NCBI GenBank assembly: GCA_959022495.1
Contig: CAUEYX010000004.1
Coordinates: 124,001 to 188,000, forward strand
Length of the DNA: 64,000 nucleotides
Direction of reading: 5' to 3'
From: an uncultured Lachnospiraceae bacterium
Lineage (GTDB): Bacteria; Bacillota; Clostridia; Lachnospirales; Lachnospiraceae
Positions 46,592-54,587 of this stretch are shown in pieces. Under the pieces are notes generated by a model. The model was not told the origin of the DNA, ran no database searches, and worked only from the letters and a program-made list of their open reading frames with translations. Positions within the stretch are counted from its first letter, which is position 1. Every line of letters begins with the position of its first letter. Both the position numbers and the translations under genes were made by a program.

Positions 46592-47266
46592 ATGCGGGAC
46601 AGAATATTAGTGATCGATGACGAGCCGTCTATTCGGGATGTACTCAAGCTCCAGCTGGAATTGGAGGACTATATTGTCTATACCGCTGCGAGCGCGCGGG
46701 AGGCGCTGGAGAAGCTGTCATGCCAGCCGGACGTGATCCTGCTGGACATCAATATGGAGGGCATGGACGGGATTGCGCTGTGCGCGTCTGTGCGGGAATT
46801 TGTGTCATGCCCCATTCTCTTTCTTACTGCCAGAGTGTCCGAAGAGGACAAGATAAAGGGGCTGATGGCAGGCGGCGATGACTATATCACAAAGCCGTTT
46901 TCCATGAATGAACTGCTGGCAAGGATCTCCGCCCATCTGCGCAGGGAGAGAAGAAGCCATGTGAAGAGCAGGGCGAAGTTCGCGGAGGGGCTTGTGATTG
47001 ATTATTCTGAAAGAAGCGTGTCTGTCAAAGGGAGCAGGGTTGATCTGTCCAACAGAGAATTCCAGATTATTGAGCTCCTCTCAAAGAACGCGGGGCAGGT
47101 ATTTGAGCGGGAGAAGATATACGAGCTGATCTGGGGCATTGACGGGAACGGAGACAGCGCGGTCATCAAGGAGCATATACGAAAGATCCGGCAGAAATTC
47201 GCCGGGCATACAGAGAAAGAATACATCGCTACAGTCTGGGGAGCTGGGTATAAATGGTTAAAATAA
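46592..47266 (+). CDS. OmpR-family response regulator
   Basis: The product is a receiver plus winged-helix regulator of 224 residues. The receiver shows VIDDEP, phosphorylation site Asp52 in ILLDINMEGMDG, and ITKPFSMNELLARI. The DNA-binding domain contains LSNREFQIIELLSKNAGQVF and the closing YIATVWGAGYKWLK. ATG 46592 is chosen for the GAGG site 9 bases upstream; an ATG at 46565 is less likely. The last 13 bases overlap the kinase gene. It probably controls the ABC transporter genes that follow. Confidence 0.93.
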   Translation: MRDRILVIDDEPSIRDVLKLQLELEDYIVYTAASAREALEKLSCQPDVILLDINMEGMDGIALCASVREFVSCPILFLTARVSEEDKIKGLMAGGDDYITKPFSMNELLARISAHLRRERRSHVKSRAKFAEGLVIDYSERSVSVKGSRVDLSNREFQIIELLSKNAGQVFEREKIYELIWGIDGNGDSAVIKEHIRKIRQKFAGHTEKEYIATVWGAGYKWLK

Positions 47267-48444
47267 AGAACACCTTTCACAATATGCCGCTGAAAACGTC
47301 CTTGGTATCTCTGGCGGTTTTATGCCTTGGGGTTGTCAGTATTCTCACCATCTTTACCATTCTGGAATTTTCCAATCTCCGCCAGGAAATCCTGGATACC
47401 AGGCCCATTCACATTTCGGACTATACGATTAAGCGCTTTGGCGGGAGCTCCGGCAGCGCTCTGATCACTCCGCAGGAATATGGATACGGGGACTTGTCCA
47501 AGGAAAATCAGATTTATTATCAGTTGAGCACGGTTCTTATGGCGGCCCTTCCGGTTGTCTATGTCATTGCGGGATCTGCTGTGATGGCAGGGGTCTATTA
47601 TAGACTGAAACTGCAGACTCCGATCAAAGCTCTCAAAGAGAGTATGTCCCATATCTCGGAGCAGGATCTGGACTTTCAGATGACTTACACTTCGGATGAT
47701 GAACTTGGAAGACTCTGCGCTGCGTTTGAGCAGATGCGGGGAGAACTGGATAAAAGGAACCGTGAGATGTGGGGCATGCTTAAAGAGCGGAAGGCTTTGA
47801 CTGCCTCTGTGTCCCATGACCTGCGGACCCCGATCACGGTTATCAAGGGATATCTTGACTATCTGGACCGGTCGCTGAACAGAGGAAGACTGACTGAAGA
47901 TATGCTTAAGACGACACTGCAGAATATGACGCAGGCCGCGGAGCGTCTGGAAAGATATGTGGAATGTGTAAAAGATATACAGAAGATCGAAGATATCGAA
48001 ATCAAAAAAGAGAGGATCGAGCTGCGGAAATTTCTGTCACAGCTCTCAAAAGATTTTGCGGTACTGGCAGGACAGCGCGGAAAACAGATAAAAATCCAGG
48101 ACTTTTCCAGAGCAGAGAAAATCATGTCGGATGAAGAAATGCTGTCCAAAATATTGGAAAATATTTATGATAACGCGCTGCGATTTGCTGAAAAGGAAAT
48201 CCGGATTGATGTGACGGAAGAGAAAGACAATCTTTTATTTACGATTCAGGATGATGGCAGAGGATTTGCGGAGGAAGAATTAAAGACAGCGGCGTCATTA
48301 TTTTACAGTTCCACGACAAATGGAGGAAATTTTGGGATCGGTCTTTCGATCAGCAGAATTCTCTGCGGGAAACTTGGAGGATGCCTGCGTCTGGGAAATA
48401 GATCCGGGGCCGGCGCGGCAGTTACAATTGAAATCAAAAAATAA
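47254..48444 (+). CDS. Membrane sensor histidine kinase
   Basis: This 396-residue sensor has two membrane segments (about 13-33 and 90-115) around a small extracellular loop, a HAMP domain, a HisKA domain with SVSHDLRTPITVIKGYL (His188) and a HATPase domain with ILENIYDNALRFAE, DDGRGF and NFGIGLSISR. It overlaps its response regulator gene. The short extracellular part is typical of kinases that sense envelope stress or antimicrobial peptides, often with an adjacent ABC transporter as here. Confidence 0.92.
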   Translation: MVKIKNTFHNMPLKTSLVSLAVLCLGVVSILTIFTILEFSNLRQEILDTRPIHISDYTIKRFGGSSGSALITPQEYGYGDLSKENQIYYQLSTVLMAALPVVYVIAGSAVMAGVYYRLKLQTPIKALKESMSHISEQDLDFQMTYTSDDELGRLCAAFEQMRGELDKRNREMWGMLKERKALTASVSHDLRTPITVIKGYLDYLDRSLNRGRLTEDMLKTTLQNMTQAAERLERYVECVKDIQKIEDIEIKKERIELRKFLSQLSKDFAVLAGQRGKQIKIQDFSRAEKIMSDEEMLSKILENIYDNALRFAEKEIRIDVTEEKDNLLFTIQDDGRGFAEEELKTAASLFYSSTTNGGNFGIGLSISRILCGKLGGCLRLGNRSGAGAAVTIEIKK

Positions 48445-48484
48445 TCCGCCGCTTTTCTAACAATTGACTTTTCTGTGAAATAAT

Positions 48485-48515
48485 CTCCTTACAAATAACG
48501 TAAGGAGGTTTTTTT
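48485..48515 (+). promoter_or_regulatory. Hairpin sequestering the ribosome binding site, with T7 run
   Basis: CTCCTTAC (48485-48492) pairs exactly with GTAAGGAG (48500-48507), which includes the ribosome binding site AAGGAGG; seven T residues then run up to the start codon at 48516. The structure could block translation, act as an intrinsic terminator, or be an operator dyad. Confidence 0.55.
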
Positions 48516-49391
48516 ATGGAGATTGTCATTCGGAATTTGAACAAAAAGTATGGAAAACAGGAGGCCCTGAAAAATATCAGCTTACAGATCCCTGTCGGTT
48601 TATATGGGTTATTAGGAGAAAACGGAGCCGGAAAAACAACGCTGATGCGGATTCTTGCGGCGGCTCTGGAACCGACCGCGGGGACAGTGAAGATAGACGG
48701 CATTGACATAAAGCAGAAAAAGCAAATCCGCAAAATGACAGGATATCTTCCCCAGGAATTTTCTGTTTATCCCAATATGAGCGTTTCTTCTGCCCTGGAC
48801 TATCTGGGGATCTTGTCAGAACTTCCGAAGGAGGAGCGCAAAAACCGTATCGATGAGGTTTTGCGGCAGGTAAATCTGGAGCAGGAGAGGAAGAAAAGAT
48901 TTAAAAATCTGTCCGGGGGCATGAAACGGCGCTTTGGCATTGCCCAGGCATTATTAAACCATCCGAAAGTTCTGATCATCGATGAGCCTACAGCCGGGCT
49001 TGACCCGGAGGAACGGCTGCGGCTTTATAATCTGCTGACAGAGCTGGCATCGGAGAGAGTGATCCTGTTATCCACCCATATTGCGGGGGACATTGCGTCT
49101 GTGTGCGAAAGAACCGCTGTATTCCATGAGGGCAGAGTGATCTTTGAGGGAGATATAAAGGCGCTGTTAAAGATTGCGGAAAATAAAGTATATACTGCTA
49201 TAGTTCAGCCAAGTGAGCTGGAGGATTTGAAAAGGCGGTATCATGTGATCCGTATCCATCAAAGCGGGAATCATATCTCCTGCCGCTTTTTCGCGGACGA
49301 ATATCCCAAGGTCCCCTGTATCCCATCCGAATCGGATATTGAGGACAGCTACATGTATCTGTTATGGAAATACAGACGGGAGGTGGAATAA
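48516..49391 (+). CDS. ABC transporter ATP-binding protein
   Basis: This ATPase subunit of an ABC-2-type transporter has 291 residues. Motifs: Walker A GENGAGKTT (about 36-44), Q loop GYLPQEFSVY, signature NLSGGMKRRFG, Walker B VLIIDEPTAGLDP, and the switch histidine in LLSTHIAGD. The C-terminal 70 residues are an accessory domain. The permease gene starts on the base after its stop. With the two permeases it probably forms an exporter or resistance pump controlled by the upstream two-component system. Confidence 0.92.
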   Translation: MEIVIRNLNKKYGKQEALKNISLQIPVGLYGLLGENGAGKTTLMRILAAALEPTAGTVKIDGIDIKQKKQIRKMTGYLPQEFSVYPNMSVSSALDYLGILSELPKEERKNRIDEVLRQVNLEQERKKRFKNLSGGMKRRFGIAQALLNHPKVLIIDEPTAGLDPEERLRLYNLLTELASERVILLSTHIAGDIASVCERTAVFHEGRVIFEGDIKALLKIAENKVYTAIVQPSELEDLKRRYHVIRIHQSGNHISCRFFADEYPKVPCIPSESDIEDSYMYLLWKYRREVE

Positions 49392-50789
49392 ATGCTCTTT
49401 CGAAAAGAATTACGAAAAATTTGTTTTAGTTTTGTGTACGTACTTTATTTAGGGCTTCTTCTATTCAGCTGGCATCATAATTTCCGCGGGGTGACAGGGA
49501 AAGAGATTTCTGCCTCCCAGGGGAAGGGGACGTCTGCTGCCGAGGAAATGATGGGAGGCTCCATTCTTGAAAAACCGGAAAAAAATGCTGGGAGTTATGG
49601 CTCAAAGAAAAAGGAAGATCCGGAGAAGATTATGCGCGGAGGAACCGATTGGCTGATTACAGAGTATTTAAAGAACTCCTATGCCACTTACCCGTTTACC
49701 TACTATAAAGAAGTTGTTTTAAGTGAAGAAGAACAAAAGGAAGTCTTAAATATCATCGAGGAAATTACAGGTCTCACAGAAGCGCAGATCCATCATCTGC
49801 CTGACGGGTATTTCCCAGTGGTTAACGGAAATATCATTCATTTTTATGATGAGGGCGCTGTTCAAGACGCAGATGGGAGTTTTTCGTTTGAAGCCGGAGA
49901 AAGTGATACCGGGAAGGATACAGAGGACCATACAGAACATTTTATATCGCAGGTATCCTATGAGAGATTCAAGGAACTAATGTCAGAAATGGAACACATT
50001 GTCGGAGCCGGTTCGACTTATTCTATGGACATGCTGACCGAGTATTATGGACAGGTGGAAATGACCTATGAAGAAGCCATGGAAGAATACAGCAAAACCA
50101 TCAATGACGATAAGGTGAGCACTGCGTTCGCAAGGTTGTTCTGTGATTATATGACAAGAGCGCTGGGGCTGTATCCGGTGTTTATTGCTGTTGTTTTCTG
50201 GATGAAAGACCGCCATAACCGTATGAATGAGCTGATTGACAGCAGGCAGATAGGAACGGCAAAATTCATCTGCATACGGTTTTCGGCAATGCTTACAGCA
50301 GTGCTGATACCGGTGATTCTTTTCAGCTTTGAATCCCTGATCCCGCTGCTGATCTACTCCGCTGACACAGGAATTGCAGTGGACCCATTCGCGTTCCTAA
50401 AATATATCTTGTGGTGGCTGCTGCCCACGGCAATGATAGTGACAGCACTGGGGATGTTTTTGACGATTTTCACTTCTTCTCCGGCGGCAGTCCTAGTCCA
50501 GAGTGCCTGGTGGTTTGTGGACTCGGCAGTTACGGGGTTATCCGGGGATGTAAGATGGTATACGCTGATGATCCGCCATAATCTGCTGACCGGCTCTGAG
50601 ATAATCCGTCAGAATCTGGCAGTAATCTGCCTGAACCGCGGGCTGCTTATGCTGGCGTCCATACTGCTGCTGTGGCTGTCTGTCATTTTGTACGACAAAA
50701 AGAGAGGAGGAAGATTGGAATATGGGCATGCCGTGCGTAAATATAGGAGACTTCTTAAAGAAAGATGTTCCGCTTGTTTTCAGAAATAG
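49392..50789 (+). CDS. ABC-2 type permease with large extracellular region
   Basis: The product (465 residues) has one N-terminal membrane segment, a hydrophilic segment of about 230 residues (about 35-265) that is probably extracellular, and a cluster of about five membrane helices (about 265-450). The layout matches ABC-2 permeases of Firmicutes. The hydrophilic part is acidic, with no motif I recognise. The next gene begins inside its last 68 bases. The substrate is unknown. Confidence 0.82.
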   Translation: MLFRKELRKICFSFVYVLYLGLLLFSWHHNFRGVTGKEISASQGKGTSAAEEMMGGSILEKPEKNAGSYGSKKKEDPEKIMRGGTDWLITEYLKNSYATYPFTYYKEVVLSEEEQKEVLNIIEEITGLTEAQIHHLPDGYFPVVNGNIIHFYDEGAVQDADGSFSFEAGESDTGKDTEDHTEHFISQVSYERFKELMSEMEHIVGAGSTYSMDMLTEYYGQVEMTYEEAMEEYSKTINDDKVSTAFARLFCDYMTRALGLYPVFIAVVFWMKDRHNRMNELIDSRQIGTAKFICIRFSAMLTAVLIPVILFSFESLIPLLIYSADTGIAVDPFAFLKYILWWLLPTAMIVTALGMFLTIFTSSPAAVLVQSAWWFVDSAVTGLSGDVRWYTLMIRHNLLTGSEIIRQNLAVICLNRGLLMLASILLLWLSVILYDKKRGGRLEYGHAVRKYRRLLKERCSACFQK

Positions 50790-51378
50790 TATCGTATTGA
50801 CGGCTGTCTGGCTTTTGCTGATCCCCGCCATACGGGGGATCAGCAATCTAAATGAGATACAGTCAGCTCAGTGCCTCTCCCAGTCGATTTCGCTGACAGG
50901 GATTATTCTGATTGTCCCGCTTGTCAGGCCAGAGATGGAGGCTGGGGTGAAAGAAGTGATTTATACGAAACCCTGGCCCTATTTGAAAAGTGTTCTGATC
51001 CGTATTGTGTGCGGCCTGGTATTCAGCACTCTTTTTATTCTTACTTCAGCCTGGGTGATGAGGCTGCAAAACTGCAGCTTCCCATTTTGGACTTTCTCGG
51101 GAGTTACGATATTATACGCCGCGTTTATGGGGCTGGCAGGTCTTGCGCTCTCTCAGATAGGAAAGAATGTTATAGCAGGGTATTTGGCCGCGGCAGGGTA
51201 TTGGTCATTGAAACAGCTGGAAATCATACCGGAAGGAACCATGCTGGATCTCTTCCCGGTCATTGACGGAAGGATTCAAATAGAAAAGCTGCTCATTTTA
51301 CTAACAGTTGACGGATTGCTGCTGCTCTGGTTCTTGCTGGCAGTCAGAAGGAGCAGCGGCGGGTACAGCGATGCTTGA
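50722..51378 (+). CDS. Second ABC transporter membrane protein
   Basis: This 218-residue protein has about six hydrophobic segments (VLTAVWLLLIPAIRG, GIILIVPLV, IVCGLVFSTLFILTSAWV, ILYAAFMGLAGLAL, and a final LLLLWFLLAV). Its start overlaps the preceding permease gene by 68 bases; AGAGGAGGAAG lies about 9 bases before ATG 50722, which supports the overlap. It is probably the second half of the transporter. The overlap suggests coupled translation. Confidence 0.8.
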   Translation: MGMPCVNIGDFLKKDVPLVFRNSIVLTAVWLLLIPAIRGISNLNEIQSAQCLSQSISLTGIILIVPLVRPEMEAGVKEVIYTKPWPYLKSVLIRIVCGLVFSTLFILTSAWVMRLQNCSFPFWTFSGVTILYAAFMGLAGLALSQIGKNVIAGYLAAAGYWSLKQLEIIPEGTMLDLFPVIDGRIQIEKLLILLTVDGLLLLWFLLAVRRSSGGYSDA

Positions 51379-51403
51379 CAGAGCATGGACTTTATATTAA
51401 AAT
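51375..51403 (+). promoter_or_regulatory. Promoter of the marR-radical SAM-glycosylase operon
   Basis: TTGACA (51375-51380) and TAAAAT (51398-51403) are 17 bases apart, a near-consensus housekeeping promoter. The -35 box overlaps the end of the preceding gene. Confidence 0.75.
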
Positions 51404-51413
51404 AAAGTCAAAT

Positions 51414-51428
51414 ATTAGACAGTCTAAT
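51414..51428 (+). promoter_or_regulatory. MarR-type operator palindrome
   Basis: ATTAGACAGTCTAAT is a perfect 15-bp palindrome starting about 10 bases after the -10 box and ending 24 bases before the marR start. Position and form fit autorepression by the MarR-type protein encoded next. Confidence 0.65.
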
Positions 51429-51451
51429 GCTGGATGAAGAGGGAGGGCAGG

Positions 51452-51913
51452 ATGAACCGGGAGGAAGTAAACACTTATGTAAATCAATACTGCAGGCTGC
51501 GGGATGTACAGTTTGCCGCATATGAACTCTATGCCAGGAGGCACAACCTGACGGCGAAGGAGTTGTTTGTGCTGGATATTTTATGGTTTTCACCGGAAGG
51601 CTGTCTGCAGACCGACATCTGCGAACGGCTCTCTGCCACAAAGCAGACGATCAGCGCTATCATTAAAAAATTTCTCAAAAAGGGCTATGTGTCCCTGACT
51701 GAATCTGAGACAGACCGGAGAAGTAAGATTATCCATTTCACAGGGGAGGGTATGGAGTATGCCAGGCGGATCATCCCCCCTGCCGCGGACGCGGAGAATG
51801 ACGCTATGGCTGAGATGCCGGGAGAAGACATCGCGGAGCTGGTCCGGCTCACAACGGTCTTTTCCCAGCATATGAAGGAGAAGTTTGAAAAAATAGAGGG
51901 GGTGCTGGAATGA
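51452..51913 (+). CDS. MarR-family transcriptional regulator
   Basis: The product is a 153-residue winged-helix regulator. The DNA-binding part reads LTAKELFVLDILWFSPEGCL, ERLSATKQTISAIIKKFLKKG and the wing LTESETDRRSKIIHFTGEG. It is the first gene of a seven-gene operon and probably represses it through the palindrome at 51414. ATG 51452 follows GGGAGGG; an ATG at 51434 is an alternative. Its stop overlaps the next start (ATGA). Confidence 0.9.
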   Translation: MNREEVNTYVNQYCRLRDVQFAAYELYARRHNLTAKELFVLDILWFSPEGCLQTDICERLSATKQTISAIIKKFLKKGYVSLTESETDRRSKIIHFTGEGMEYARRIIPPAADAENDAMAEMPGEDIAELVRLTTVFSQHMKEKFEKIEGVLE

Positions 51914-52848
51914 TTATCAATACCGGAGGGCGGACCGATACCGTCCAATATTATACAGAGTGGCTGCTCAATCGTTTTTCAGAAGAGTATGTGCTGGCGC
52001 GCAATCCGCTGTTTCCCAATAAAATCATCCGATATGAGCTGACGCCGGACAAGGTAGACTGCGTTGTATTCTGCTCAAAAAATTATAGGCCCATCCTGCC
52101 GCGGCTGCATGAGATCACGGATCGTTTCAACACCTATTTCCATTATACGATCTCAGCCTATGGCAGGGATATTGAGCCGGGCGTTCCGCCGATTGAGGAA
52201 AGCATGGAAACACTGATCGAGCTTTCCGAACAGGTGGGAAAGCAGAGAATCGCATGGCGTTATGATCCGGTCCTGCTGACGAAAGAATATACCATAGAAT
52301 ACCATCTTCAGACATTTGAACGCATGGCGGCTGTGCTTGCGCCTTACATCGACCGCTGTATTTTCAGCTTTGTGGAAATGTACAAGAAGCTCCAGAGCAA
52401 CATGCCGGAGCTGATCCCCCTGTCCACAGCTGATATGGAGGAGCTTGCCCGGGGGCTGGGAACGATCGCTGGGAAGTACGTCATCCATCTCCAGACCTGC
52501 GGCACGAACGGAGATTATGCCCGTTACGGTATCCACGCTTCCGGATGCATGACCCTGGATATTCTGGGAGGAGCAAACGGCATTGCGTTTAAAAAACTGA
52601 AACACAAGGGAATGCGGCATGGGTGTCACTGTATCGAAAGCCGGGATATCGGTGCCTATGATACCTGCCTGAACGGCTGCAAATACTGCTATGCCAATAA
52701 AAGCCCCCAGAAAGCCTATGACAACTATAAGTATCATGATCCAAAATCCCCGCTGCTGTTAGGCCATGTAAGACCGGAGGATACTGTGATACAGGGAGTA
52801 CAGAAGTCATTTTTGAAGGGAGAGCGAAATGCCGGGACCAATCGTTAA
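51910..52848 (+). CDS. DUF1848 family protein with CxxxCxxC motif
   Basis: This 312-residue protein belongs to DUF1848. It begins MIINTGGRTDTVQYYTEWLL and carries, near the end, YDTCLNGCKYCYANKSPQKA, a CxxxCxxC motif that could hold a 4Fe-4S cluster and looks like the radical SAM motif, but at the C terminus. Other conserved-looking cysteines are in HLQTCGTNGDY, HASGCMTLDI and HGCHCIESRDIGAYDTC. The function is unknown. It overlaps marR by 4 bases and the SplB-like gene by 20. Co-occurrence with a second CxxxCxxC protein suggests joint action. Confidence 0.85.
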   Translation: MIINTGGRTDTVQYYTEWLLNRFSEEYVLARNPLFPNKIIRYELTPDKVDCVVFCSKNYRPILPRLHEITDRFNTYFHYTISAYGRDIEPGVPPIEESMETLIELSEQVGKQRIAWRYDPVLLTKEYTIEYHLQTFERMAAVLAPYIDRCIFSFVEMYKKLQSNMPELIPLSTADMEELARGLGTIAGKYVIHLQTCGTNGDYARYGIHASGCMTLDILGGANGIAFKKLKHKGMRHGCHCIESRDIGAYDTCLNGCKYCYANKSPQKAYDNYKYHDPKSPLLLGHVRPEDTVIQGVQKSFLKGERNAGTNR

Positions 52849-53776
52849 AACTGTGGAAGTAAAAAGTATTTTGTCTAAGTCGAATCTGCCTGTCTGTGAA
52901 TATTCGGTCAATCCGTATGTGGGATGCACCCATGGCTGCAAATACTGTTATGCCTCGTTTATGAAGCGTTTTACAGGACATACGGAAGAGTGGGGCACTT
53001 TTTTGGATGTGAAGATGTGGCCGGAGATTAAAAATCCGGGGAAATACGCGGGAAAAGAGCTGTTCATCGGCTCGGTTACCGATCCGTATCTGCCCCAGGA
53101 GGAGACATACGGGCGCACGAGAGAACTGCTCCTGCAGTTAAAAGGCAGCGGCGCGAAGCTGAGCATTGCCACAAAAAGCGACCTGATCCTGCGGGATCTG
53201 GATCTGATCAAGTCCTTCCCGGATGCCCGTGTCTCCTGGTCCATTAATACATTGGATGAGGCTTTTCGGAAAGATATGGACCGTGCGGTGTCCATTGAGC
53301 GCAGGCTTGCCGCTATGGAAGCCTTCCACCATGCCGGCGTGCGCACCACCTGCTTTATCTCTCCGATTTTCCCAGGCATTACGGATGTGGAAGCGATCAT
53401 CCGCAGGGCCAGGGAGCACTGCAGTCTGGTCTGGCTGGAGAATCTCAACCTGCGGGGGAGCTATAAGGCGGTGATTATGGATTCCATCAAAGAAAAGTAT
53501 CCTCATCTCCTTCCTCTGTATCAGGAAATCTACAGCAGGGGAAGCCGCGATTACTGGGAAATGCTGGATGCAGAGCTCAGAGCCTTCACGGCCGGGATCG
53601 GGCTGGATTATGTGACTAATGACGACAGTATGAGGCGCCCCATTGACGCGCCGCCTGTGGTCGTCAATTATTTTTACCATGAGGAAATCAAAAAATCAGC
53701 AGGAAAGGGCGCAAAGCGTAAAGGTGAAAGCCATGCCGGAACTTCCGGAAGTAGAAGCAGTAAAACGAGTAATTGA
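52829..53776 (+). CDS. SplB-like radical SAM protein
   Basis: This radical SAM enzyme (COG1533, related to spore photoproduct lyase) has 315 residues. The cluster motif CTHGCKYCYASF lies at about 32-43, followed by ELFIGSVTDPYLPQEE and a barrel with LSIATKSDLILRDLD and VSWSINTLDE. The last 30 residues are basic and are probably unstructured. Family members include spore photoproduct lyase, which reverses thymine dimers, but most have no known substrate. The genes around it encode two DNA glycosylases, so a nucleic-acid repair role is plausible. Confidence 0.88.
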   Translation: MPGPIVKTVEVKSILSKSNLPVCEYSVNPYVGCTHGCKYCYASFMKRFTGHTEEWGTFLDVKMWPEIKNPGKYAGKELFIGSVTDPYLPQEETYGRTRELLLQLKGSGAKLSIATKSDLILRDLDLIKSFPDARVSWSINTLDEAFRKDMDRAVSIERRLAAMEAFHHAGVRTTCFISPIFPGITDVEAIIRRAREHCSLVWLENLNLRGSYKAVIMDSIKEKYPHLLPLYQEIYSRGSRDYWEMLDAELRAFTAGIGLDYVTNDDSMRRPIDAPPVVVNYFYHEEIKKSAGKGAKRKGESHAGTSGSRSSKTSN

Positions 53777-54557
53777 ACCTCAGATACAAGGGGTTGGGAT
53801 TAAAAATATCATTGTCAGGAGGTCAGAAGTTATTGCCTGCCCGTCTGCCGGGGAATTCTGCCAAAGGCTGACCGGGCAGACGATTGACGGCATGGAGCGG
53901 AAGGGAAAATTCTTGATTATCCGGCTGATCGGCGGCGGCCGGGTGATCCTGCATCTGCGGATGACGGGCTGTCTGCTGAGTGCACCTGCCGGTTACCCGG
54001 AAGAGAAACACACACACCTGGTCTTTCAGCTGGAAAACGGCTGGGAACTGCGGTTTTCCGATACGCGCAGGTTCGGGCGGTTCTGGCTGATTAAGGAGGG
54101 CGAGGAGGATACATACAGCGGGCTGGAGAAGCTGGGGATAGAGCCTTTTGACTCCGCATTGACTGGGGAGTACCTGCACAGCCATCTGGGGAAACGGAAG
54201 AAAGCAGTCAAAGAATGTCTGCTGGATCAGAGCATTATCGCGGGGATCGGCAACATCTATTCCGACGAGATCTTGTTTCGGGCAGAGATCAATCCCGCCC
54301 ATCCTGCCGGCAGTCTGACAGGGGAAGAGTGGGAGCGGCTCGCGAAGATCATTCCGGAATGCTTGTCCTTCTTTATCGAAAAGAACGAGATCACGCCGGA
54401 GGATTACCTGGAGACCAAAGGACGGGATTACCGCAATACACCGTTTCTCCAGGTGTATGGACACGCGGGAGAACCCTGTCCGGTCTGCGGGGAGGCGCTC
54501 TGCCGGACCGTGATCGGCGGAAGGGGCAGCACTTACTGCCCCTGTTGTCAGAAATAA
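53733..54557 (+). CDS. mutM: Formamidopyrimidine-DNA glycosylase
   Basis: This DNA repair enzyme removes oxidised purines and cleaves the abasic site. The 274 residues start MPELPEVEAVKRV, with the catalytic Pro2 and Glu3 exposed after Met removal. The conserved lysine loop is GMERKGKFLII; the helix-two-turn-helix region is IIAGIGNIYSDEILFRA; the C-terminal zinc finger is CPVCGEALC with STYCPCC. Start 53733 is fixed by the N terminus and overlaps the radical SAM gene by 44 bases. Inclusion in a MarR-controlled operon is unusual; mutM more often neighbours polA or coaE. Confidence 0.95.
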   Translation: MPELPEVEAVKRVIEPQIQGVGIKNIIVRRSEVIACPSAGEFCQRLTGQTIDGMERKGKFLIIRLIGGGRVILHLRMTGCLLSAPAGYPEEKHTHLVFQLENGWELRFSDTRRFGRFWLIKEGEEDTYSGLEKLGIEPFDSALTGEYLHSHLGKRKKAVKECLLDQSIIAGIGNIYSDEILFRAEINPAHPAGSLTGEEWERLAKIIPECLSFFIEKNEITPEDYLETKGRDYRNTPFLQVYGHAGEPCPVCGEALCRTVIGGRGSTYCPCCQK

Positions 54558-54587
54558 CCGAGAAATGAGGCAGAGAAAGGAACGTGA

